Assembly: GCF_000176515.1 (NCBI RefSeq)
Contig: NZ_ADAQ01000010.1
Location: forward strand, 62,001 to 126,000
Length of the DNA stretch: 64,000 nt
Source of the DNA: Grimontia hollisae CIP 101886
GTDB taxonomy: Bacteria > Pseudomonadota > Gammaproteobacteria > Enterobacterales > Vibrionaceae
Reading direction: 5' to 3'
A program made the position numbers and the translations under genes. The notes beneath the pieces were generated by a model. The model saw nothing but the letters and a program-made list of their open reading frames with translations, had not been told where the DNA came from and did not search any database. Of this stretch, positions 47,672 to 53,755 are shown piece by piece; position 1 is the first letter of the stretch; each line of letters opens with the position of its first letter.

Positions 47672-47699
47672 AAGAACAATATAAGTATTGTTCTTTTTA
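47672..47699 (+). terminator. Terminator after the 73-residue zinc-ribbon gene
   Basis: A perfect 10-bp stem (AAGAACAATA / TATTGTTCTT) with a TAAG loop is followed by TTTAA. Confidence 0.8.
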
Positions 47700-47707
47700 A
47701 GTACACA

Positions 47708-47726
47708 TTAACGCACTATAACTTAT
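47708..47726 (+). repeat. Dif-pointing motif, copy B
   Basis: TTAACGCACTATAACTTAT matches 18 of 19 bases of the opposite-strand copy at 50799-50817. It lies in non-coding DNA 1.7 kb left of dif, in the same orientation as copy A. Confidence 0.5.
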
Positions 47727-47972
47727 GTACACTTTAATCAAATAAACCTCCATCAGCTATTACGGTTTTTCTCAAAAATAGTCATCTTCTACAGAAAGCG
47801 CTGTTATACTCAGTATAAATATAAAACAGCGTTCAATTATGTCGTTAACTTTGCAAAACTCTGACAATCTGGGTTTTATAGAATTTACGATCCGCCAACT
47901 CGCGCATATCCTTGGTAAATGTGCCAAGTACAATCCCTCGAAGTATGAGGGTACAATGAAGGAGATAAAATT

Positions 47973-48599
47973 ATGCGTAAATCCATTCCTGTCGTTACTT
48001 TGGTTACTGCTTCTTTAATGTTGGGCGGCTGTGCAACAAACACAGGTAAGGGCGCAGCGATTGGGGCTGCAACAGGTGCTATTTTGGGCAAAGCGACCGG
48101 CAACCATAAAGACAAGCGGATCTTTATTGGGGCTGCAATTGGTGCCTTGGCTGGAGCTGCGGTGGGTCAATACATGGACCGCCAGGAAGCTGCGTTTCGT
48201 GAAGAATTGGCAGGTTCTGGTATTGAAGTGGTGCGAGAAGGAGACAACATCCGTCTTGTTATGCCTTCAAATATTACGTTTGGTACCAACCAAAGCGGAA
48301 TCTCCCCCGGTTTCTATCAATCTCTTGATGCCGTTGCCCGTGTTATGAATGAGTATGACAAAACGTTTCTGAGTATTGAAGGACATACTGACAGTACAGG
48401 TGATGCTGCTTATAACATGACACTATCTGAAAAGCGTGCGGAGAGTGTAAAGAGTTATCTTCTACGCTCAGCAGTGAATGCCAAACGCCTATATGTTACC
48501 GGTTATGGTGAGACACAACCTATCGCTTCAAACGATACGTCTACAGGACGCGCTCAAAACCGCCGTGTAGAAATTCAGATCGTACCAAACCAAGCATAA
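47973..48599 (+). CDS. OmpA-family lipoprotein, YiaD type
   Basis: 208 residues. The signal peptide has a lipobox LGGC; then come two glycine-zipper segments (GAAIGAATGAILGKATG and GAAIGALAGAAVGQYMD) and an OmpA peptidoglycan-binding domain (LSIEGHTDSTGDAAYNMTLS, then KRAESVKSYL and TGRAQNRRVEI). It anchors the outer membrane to the wall. E. coli YiaD has the same layout. AAGGAG ribosome site. It is a single gene within the region flanked by motif copies B and C. Confidence 0.92.
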   Translation: MRKSIPVVTLVTASLMLGGCATNTGKGAAIGAATGAILGKATGNHKDKRIFIGAAIGALAGAAVGQYMDRQEAAFREELAGSGIEVVREGDNIRLVMPSNITFGTNQSGISPGFYQSLDAVARVMNEYDKTFLSIEGHTDSTGDAAYNMTLSEKRAESVKSYLLRSAVNAKRLYVTGYGETQPIASNDTSTGRAQNRRVEIQIVPNQA

Positions 48600-48797
48600 C
48601 TTTCTCTCATGGAGGAGGATTTATACTGGTCCTCCTCACTTTCGTTTCGTTAATTTCCCCCGTAATATGTTCGTTTCTGTCATTTATCTAAACGACATCT
48701 AGTTAGGTGGCACCAATCTTAATAGAATGATCCCTGAGCCCTAAGATTAGACGGCTCCAGGGGGAATAGAACGAATTTAGAAATGGAAGAGGTTCTC

Positions 48798-49004
48798 ATG
48801 CCATTAGTTTCTTGCCCTGTATGTGAAAAACAAGTTTCCAAACATGCACTTTCGTGTCCTGGATGTGGAGAGCCTGATCCAGCTGGTTACCACACACGTA
48901 ACGCTTGGTTGTCGCGTCTGTTCTGGCTATTAGTATGGATCGGCATTGGTGCGGCTGTCTGGTATAAAGTCGTGCCATTAGTGATGGAGATGTTCAAGCG
49001 ATGA
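48798..49004 (+). CDS. Small zinc-ribbon membrane protein
   Basis: 68 residues from the ATG at 48798, with GGAAGAGG five bases upstream. CPVCEKQVSKHALSCPGCGE forms a zinc ribbon, followed by one membrane helix (FWLLVWIGIGAAVWYKVVPL). Proteins of this shape (zinc_ribbon_2 plus helix) are widespread and uncharacterised. It lies between the OmpA-like lipoprotein and the DUF6500-like gene. Confidence 0.72.
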   Translation: MPLVSCPVCEKQVSKHALSCPGCGEPDPAGYHTRNAWLSRLFWLLVWIGIGAAVWYKVVPLVMEMFKR

Positions 49005-49089
49005 AGAAGAGTGGAGGGTCAGCGTCGCTTTTCAAGGAAAATGTGTTTATGTACAGTAATAAGTGTCATTGCACATAAATAAGGACATT

Positions 49090-49308
49090 ATGAGAGATTC
49101 GTTGCGCAACAAAGTTATTGATGTATGTAAAAAGAAGATTCTGTCTAAGGGAGAGAATGTAAACGTTTCTTTCTACGCCTTTTTCACCAACAAGAATGAT
49201 GATCCAGAACTGCTAATGGAAGCCGCTACCTGGTGGATTCAAACCCACGAATTAAGCCATTTCGTTAAAGCCAAAGACATTATCACTTTGATTGAGAATG
49301 ACAGATAG
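49090..49308 (+). CDS. Small conserved protein, DUF6500-like
   Basis: 72 residues from the ATG at 49090, with AAGG five bases upstream. The sequence (MRDSLRNKVIDVCKKKILSK, then GENVNVSFYAFFTNKNDDPE, LLMEAATWWIQTHELSHF) resembles a small family I recall as DUF6500; this is memory, not a search. It is soluble and helical, function unknown. It is the last gene before the 500-base gap that holds dif. Confidence 0.65.
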   Translation: MRDSLRNKVIDVCKKKILSKGENVNVSFYAFFTNKNDDPELLMEAATWWIQTHELSHFVKAKDIITLIENDR

Positions 49309-49392
49309 GAGTGCAGTACTAATCGCGGTTAAAAACGAGAACATTTTTACTTGGGAGAATTAGGACATTATCGCTTTGGGATTACACGATTA

Positions 49393-49420
49393 AGTGCGCA
49401 TTATACATCTTATGTTAAAT
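49393..49420 (+). other. dif, chromosome dimer resolution site
   Basis: A 28-bp site with the full XerC-XerD layout: XerC arm AGTGCGCATTA (49393-49403), 6-bp centre TACATC, XerD arm TTATGTTAAAT (49410-49420). Both arms are as I recall them for V. cholerae dif1, and the XerD arm is the one shared by gamma-proteobacterial dif sites. XerCD with FtsK resolve chromosome dimers here at division. Only one copy is visible in the window, so no integrated dif-using phage is present. Confidence 0.93.
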
Positions 49421-49510
49421 AGCATCATGCGCTACGCAATAAATATCTGACCCCGTAGGCTTGTTACTAACCCACAACCCGCTTTCTTCATAGACTTCGT
49501 CGTATTGAAC

Positions 49511-49544
49511 GTAATTATCTATTTACCATAAAATAGATAATTAC
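49511..49544. repeat. Perfect 14-bp inverted repeat near dif
   Basis: GTAATTATCTATTT (49511-49524) and AAATAGATAATTAC (49531-49544) with a 6-base loop. It is AT-rich, 91 bases right of dif. There is no T tract, so it may be a protein-binding palindrome or an RNA hairpin. Confidence 0.6.
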
Positions 49545-49558
49545 CAATTCTCTAAGAG

Positions 49559-49589
49559 ACTCAGTTGGATCATATTGTTCCAACTGAGT
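49559..49589 (+). terminator. Terminator-like hairpin right of dif
   Basis: The 11-bp perfect stem ACTCAGTTGGA / TCCAACTGAGT with a 9-base loop is followed by TCTTCT. No gene ends nearby (the last stop is 250 bases upstream), so it may end a small RNA or limit transcription through dif. Confidence 0.5.
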
Positions 49590-49808
49590 TCTTCTAGCGT
49601 TGGTGAATTATCTAATAAGAAGCAAGCTTGAGTGGTTGCCGGCCGCTTCTAACGGGATTTATCTTTGTCATCATCTTGACCCGCGCTTTTGATAGTACTT
49701 GAGCAATCAGACAGTTTAGACCAAATGAGTGGCTCTATTAGAAAATTGGTCGGGCGCTTCAAGCTTTAAACCAGATCTGACACTTCGATTTGAAAATGAT
49801 TAGAAGAA

Positions 49809-50135
49809 TTAACCGCCAGCCAATTTTACTGTGTGGCCTTTCTTTTCAAGGTAAGCTTTTATTTGATCCCGCTTGTCCCCTTGAATTTCTATCACTCCAT
49901 CTTTTACAGAGCCACCACAGCCACACACTTTTTTCAGTTCTGCAGCAACAACCTTCAGTTGCACATCGTCCAGATCTAGACCAGTAACCAGACAAACACC
50001 TTTACCTTTTCGACCCTTGGTCTGGCGTTGAATACGAACAATGCCGTCACCTTTCTCGCGAGTCGGCGCACGTTTTTCTTCCTTAATACGTCCAGTTTCG
50101 GTGGAATAAACCAATAGGCTGTTATCGTCTCTCAT
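49809..50135 (-). CDS. yciH: YciH, SUI1/eIF1-like protein
   Basis: 108 residues, the length of E. coli YciH. The SUI1 domain is clear: RIQRQTKGRKGKGVCLVTGL, then LKKVCGCGGSVKDGVIEIQG and a KGHTVKLAGG tail. YciH resembles eukaryotic eIF1 and has been linked to translation initiation fidelity or stress. It is a single gene on the minus strand, 390 bases right of dif. Confidence 0.95.
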   Translation of the reverse strand: MRDDNSLLVYSTETGRIKEEKRAPTREKGDGIVRIQRQTKGRKGKGVCLVTGLDLDDVQLKVVAAELKKVCGCGGSVKDGVIEIQGDKRDQIKAYLEKKGHTVKLAGG

Positions 50136-50256
50136 CAGTCACTCTTTGATGCATGAAAATAGGTTAATCCTAACAGGCAAAATACGTTAAATGGAAGCCT
50201 CTCCGGAAGAATTAGTAGGATGGCCGCGATGAGAATCATTGTTGAGAACTGTTAGT

Positions 50257-50610
50257 TCAAGACTTTGTCGCTACCCTTTTATCTATAAACTGTTTTAACG
50301 CAGGAAGTGAGCCTTTGAGGAGCCTTCCCTTGATCATCATGTACCAAGTATTGTTGTTGTCAGGGGTATCATTCATGATCTGAATTCCCTTGTAGTCTTC
50401 AACACCTTTTTGTTGTGGTGGATTGAACTCTTGCTTATCGAATTCATTGGGTTCACATACCACATTGGTATCACACCACCAATCGATGGATTGTTTAACT
50501 CCCAACAAGGTACCGGAGACGCGCCTCCCCCCAAGGCGCGCGCTGTATTGCCCGGCCTTTTCGTCGGTCAGTTCGATATTGTGACCGCGGTGGAATAAGC
50601 GCTTTCTCAT
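50257..50610 (-). CDS. Hypothetical protein with an internal duplication (DUF3319-like)
   Basis: 117 residues made of two similar halves: FHRGHNIELTDEKAGQYSAR, LGGRRVSGTLLGVKQSIDWW and, from residue about 72, YKGIQIMNDTPDNNNTWYMM, IKGRLLKGSLPALKQFIDKR. Shared positions are a Gly after a basic or aromatic residue, a beta hairpin, GxLLG(V/A)(K)Q(S/F)ID. I recall this as the Vibrio family DUF3319 but cannot confirm it. It is soluble, function unknown. It is divergent from the recombinase gene. Confidence 0.65.
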   Translation of the reverse strand: MRKRLFHRGHNIELTDEKAGQYSARLGGRRVSGTLLGVKQSIDWWCDTNVVCEPNEFDKQEFNPPQQKGVEDYKGIQIMNDTPDNNNTWYMMIKGRLLKGSLPALKQFIDKRVATKS

Positions 50611-50800
50611 TGGCAGTAACTCTCAGTAGATTCATCATTAATACACATGTAACAAATTCGCGTCTACTGTGTAAATTAGACTAGTTTTACATAGCTCGCC
50701 AGTGTTAAGGCCTTTAAAAACAGCAGTACACACATAGGTTATGTGATCATTTTCCTTTTCAATGCCTCCCTGTGCTGGGATAATTGGAAATAAATAAAAT

Positions 50801-50822
50801 AAGTTATAGTGCATTAAGAAGT
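50801..50822 (-). repeat. Dif-pointing motif, copy C, overlapping the recombinase start
   Basis: On the minus strand it reads ACTTCTT, one variable base (A), then ATGCACTATAACTT, 21 of 22 identical to copy A. The last two bases on the plus strand are the first two of the recombinase GTG start codon. It is 1.4 kb right of dif. Confidence 0.55.
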
Positions 50823-51783
50823 GAGAAAGATACATCCTATTAGCGATCCGGCTGAAATCAAACAAAGCCTTGCTGTATTCAAGTGCGGTGAGGTCTCTCT
50901 GGATGATTGGAATACGCTCACAAATGGCTTATACAGCCGCAATTCCTTATTGAGTTTCCAGAATGACTGGCAAGTATTTGTTGAATACTGCAGGGAAATG
51001 AAAGTATCCCCTCTTCCTGCTGCGGTAACGGCGGTAAGACGGTTTGTGGAAAAACAGGCCATTAGTCGTAAAGCATCCAGCATTAAGCGCTATGTCATTA
51101 CGGTTTCTATGATGCATCGCCTCCATTCGCTAAAAGACCCTACCCGGCATCGTGAAGTCCGGTTTACTCTAAACCGGCTGTATCAGGATAAAGCTGATGA
51201 AGCAACACAGGCGAATGCATTCCATTACACGCACCTGCTAACGCTTCAAGAGAAATTAGGCGCGAGTAAAAGGCTCAAGGATATCCGGGATTTACTTATC
51301 TGGACACTTTGTTTCGAATGCATGTTGAAACGCAGTGAATTAGCAGTAATCAGTGTTAACGATGTCTCTCTGACAGGAGAAACCGGCACGCTGAATATTG
51401 CTGAACATACACTTGAGCTCTCCCAAGAGGCCACAGGACTTATTGAACAATGGTTAACTCTGACAGGAATCACTGATGGTCCTCTCCTGCGACGCATTAA
51501 TAAGCACCAGCAACTGGGCGACGCACCGATGGATCACTCTTCTATTTATCGGGTGTTCCGTCGGGCTGCATCAGAATTAGGTGTCGAGGGTTCTCTGACA
51601 TTCTCTGGCCAGTCGCCACGGGTAGGCGCAACCCAGGATTTATCAGCCTCCGGGCTTTCAATTAAAGAGATACAGCAACAAGGCAGATGGAAAAGCCCCG
51701 CTATGCCTGCCCAGTATGTGGGTAATAAAAAGGCAAGAGACGAGGCGATGGATAAATTTAAGCGTAAGCTCGAAAAAGACTAG
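50821..51783 (+). CDS. Cre-like tyrosine recombinase
   Basis: 320 residues with an N-terminal core-binding domain (to about 120) and a C-terminal catalytic domain. Active-site candidates: Arg171 in CMLKRSELAVI, Arg267 in SGQSPRVGATQDL, Trp290 in QQGRWKS, Tyr299 in PAQYVG. The spacing Arg-Trp-Tyr (23 and 9) equals that of P1 Cre (R292, W315, Y324), and SGxSxRVGAxxDLxxxG is the Cre-type motif, but the His of that box (Cre H289) is Gln264 here. GTG start inside the motif C repeat. The stop overlaps the convergent ddlA stop by four bases. It is not linked to phage genes. Confidence 0.85.
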   Translation: MRKIHPISDPAEIKQSLAVFKCGEVSLDDWNTLTNGLYSRNSLLSFQNDWQVFVEYCREMKVSPLPAAVTAVRRFVEKQAISRKASSIKRYVITVSMMHRLHSLKDPTRHREVRFTLNRLYQDKADEATQANAFHYTHLLTLQEKLGASKRLKDIRDLLIWTLCFECMLKRSELAVISVNDVSLTGETGTLNIAEHTLELSQEATGLIEQWLTLTGITDGPLLRRINKHQQLGDAPMDHSSIYRVFRRAASELGVEGSLTFSGQSPRVGATQDLSASGLSIKEIQQQGRWKSPAMPAQYVGNKKARDEAMDKFKRKLEKD

Positions 51784-52778
51784 TTGGCGATACCTGCGCG
51801 GATACAGCTTTCCAGATACTCCGAAAACGTATGGCCGTTGTGTTCGACCAGTTTTGGGAACATAGAAATCGGTGTCATACCAGGGAAGGTATTGATTTCA
51901 TTCAGCAGCACATCGCCTTCTGGTGTCAGGAAGAAATCGATACGCGACAGATCTTTTAGTTTCAAATGCACAAACGCTTTTTCTGCGTATTCCCGCATTT
52001 GGGCTATCTGCTCTTCTGTCAAGTTTTCTGGTTCAACAGTCGTTTGGCTATGACTACCGGCGCTGTATTTCTCTTCATAGGTGTAGAAGGTATCTTCCGG
52101 ACAGGCAATTTCGCCTGGTCGGGTAACAACCACTTCACCATTGTAATGATAAGCAGCAATTTCCAGCTCTCGTGGACGAACAGCTTTCTCAACCAACACC
52201 TGGTTTGAATACCCGAATGCACTGGCAACCGCTTCGCGCACCGCAGATTTCTCAGTAACTTTATAGCAACCAACCGACGAGCCCTGACACGCCGCTTTGA
52301 CAAAAATTGCGCCCCAGCGATCAAAAGCATCCTCTGCACTGCGAACACTGTCTTCGTTGTTATCCGTAAGGAAAACATACGGTGTGTTTGGAATGCCGAT
52401 AGCATCAAACCAAAGCTTTGACGTGATCTTGTTAAAACAAACATTGCTTGCCGACGAATCACACCCCATATAAGGCACGCCTGCCAGCTCAAATAAAGAT
52501 TGAATATCACCGGTTTCACCGGGAAAACCGTGAATGCAAGGCACAGCAAAGTCGATATTGATAATCTCATCGCCGACCTTGAGAGTTTTATCCAGGTTCA
52601 GGCGGCAGTCTTGCCCTTTGCTGTCTTTCCAGCCATCGTTTTTAGTGATTTCAACACGGATAACCGAGACAGACGGCAGCTTATTTAACTCAGATTCCAG
52701 ATAATTTGCTGATACCAATGAAACTTCATGCTCAGCACTACCGCCACCACACAACAACAATACTTTAGTTGGGTTCAT
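51780..52778 (-). CDS. ddlA: D-alanine--D-alanine ligase
   Basis: 332 residues from the ATG at 52778 (AGGA six bases upstream; ATG at 52784 also in frame). Ddl motifs: LLLCGGGSAEHEVSLVSANY, GFPGETGDIQSLFELAGVPY, FVKAACQGSSVGCYKV, and the metal site SRIDFFLTPEGDVLLNEINT. It makes the D-Ala-D-Ala of peptidoglycan stems. With VxrAB, DUF368 and the L,D-transpeptidase it adds to the wall-related content of this region. Confidence 0.95.
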   Translation of the reverse strand: MNPTKVLLLCGGGSAEHEVSLVSANYLESELNKLPSVSVIRVEITKNDGWKDSKGQDCRLNLDKTLKVGDEIINIDFAVPCIHGFPGETGDIQSLFELAGVPYMGCDSSASNVCFNKITSKLWFDAIGIPNTPYVFLTDNNEDSVRSAEDAFDRWGAIFVKAACQGSSVGCYKVTEKSAVREAVASAFGYSNQVLVEKAVRPRELEIAAYHYNGEVVVTRPGEIACPEDTFYTYEEKYSAGSHSQTTVEPENLTEEQIAQMREYAEKAFVHLKLKDLSRIDFFLTPEGDVLLNEINTFPGMTPISMFPKLVEHNGHTFSEYLESCIRAGIAN

Positions 52779-52974
52779 GACCATTCCTACTTCGCCCTGA
52801 CAACACGCTCAGGGGTATAAAATCCAATCGCACAATCCGTGAGGCCCTTATAGTAGACAAACAAATTGGCCGTTTCACTTAATCCAACGCAAATATCTGG
52901 CAATTTTTGCGTGATTGCGCAAAAACCGACCGTTGGAAACCCCAATGCTGTCTTCCCTTTTCTCCAACAAGAAA

Positions 52975-52996
52975 AAAGAGAGCTTTCGCTCTCTTT
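52975..52996 (-). terminator. Terminator of the SPOR-domain lipoprotein gene
   Basis: The 9-bp stem AAAGAGAGC / GCTCTCTTT with a TTTC loop is followed on the minus strand by TTTC. It is 19 bases past the stop. Confidence 0.8.
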
Positions 52997-53015
52997 ATCC
53001 CATTATTTCAGCCTC

Positions 53016-53522
53016 TTAGTTTAATCGCGTCATTTCTGGTGTCGACGATGATTTGATAGAAGCGATTGAACGGATAAATGGACCAAACTGCTTGATATCC
53101 TTAGGCAATGCATTCAGCGCATGCTTGGCATCCTCTTTCGATGCAAATTCACCATAAAGCAAGGTATACCAAGGCAAACCGTCGACCATTTTTTTGTTTG
53201 ACCAGACCGGCTTATCAGAAGGTAACTTGTTCATGTAATCGTTAAAGCCCTTGTTGTGGCTCAATGCGATCACCTGAATCGTATAAGTGGTTGATTCACT
53301 TGCTACAGGTTTTTTAGGTGGTTTCGGCTTTGCCGCTACCACAGGTTTTGGCATCGGTTTCGGCGATACAACCTCAGGTTTAGGCTCAGGAGCGGGGGCT
53401 ATTGGCTGGCTGACCGGCATCACTTCTTCTTCTGAAGACTGAGTCAAAATTTGTGTGGTGCTGGTTCCTCCAGCACACCCGGTAAGCGCAAGGGTTAATA
53501 CGATAGAAAGGATTTTCTTCAT
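53016..53522 (-). CDS. SPOR-domain lipoprotein
   Basis: 168 residues: a lipoprotein signal (LALTGC), a long Pro/Lys/Val-rich linker (about 35-75), and a SPOR domain (TYTIQVIALSHNKGFNDYMN, then WYTLLYGEFASKEDAKHALN). SPOR domains bind denuded glycan strands at the division septum. E. coli relatives are DamX and RlpA-type proteins, though this one is shorter. Septal peptidoglycan binding is the likely role. Confidence 0.88.
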   Translation of the reverse strand: MKKILSIVLTLALTGCAGGTSTTQILTQSSEEEVMPVSQPIAPAPEPKPEVVSPKPMPKPVVAAKPKPPKKPVASESTTYTIQVIALSHNKGFNDYMNKLPSDKPVWSNKKMVDGLPWYTLLYGEFASKEDAKHALNALPKDIKQFGPFIRSIASIKSSSTPEMTRLN

Positions 53523-53755
53523 GAATATTCTACTTTAGGAGTCACTGTCCTTATTCTGAACCCAGCCAATGATTCATTCAACTGAAACCACGACCACTCT
53601 GATCAGTATCTGCCATATGTCACACATCATTCTGACTCATTGGCTTACCGTACGGCGGATTTAGCGACGGATCACAGCGACGCTAACCGATTGAATCATC
53701 AAGATGACAAAACAAGTAAGATAGAACGGTTCGCTTAGCTTACGCGGAGAGGGAA

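Larger units (their letters stand above)
49309..49808. other. Non-coding gap containing dif
   Basis: 500 bases without a gene. It holds dif (49393-49420), a 14-bp perfect inverted repeat (49511-49544) and a terminator-like hairpin (49559-49589). The remainder, 49600-49808, shows nothing I can name. Confidence 0.7.

Noticed and set aside
47839-48030. Short frame opening at 47839 ahead of the OmpA-like lipoprotein
   Set aside because: It has no ribosome site and runs out of frame into the lipoprotein gene, so it is most likely its leader.
49309-49808. A CTX-type phage or IMEX integrated at dif
   Set aside because: Only one dif copy is present and the flanking genes are not phage genes.
47282-50820. 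Integron cassette array or VCR-type repeats
   Set aside because: No repeated attC-like elements and no integron integrase; the recombinase is Cre-like.
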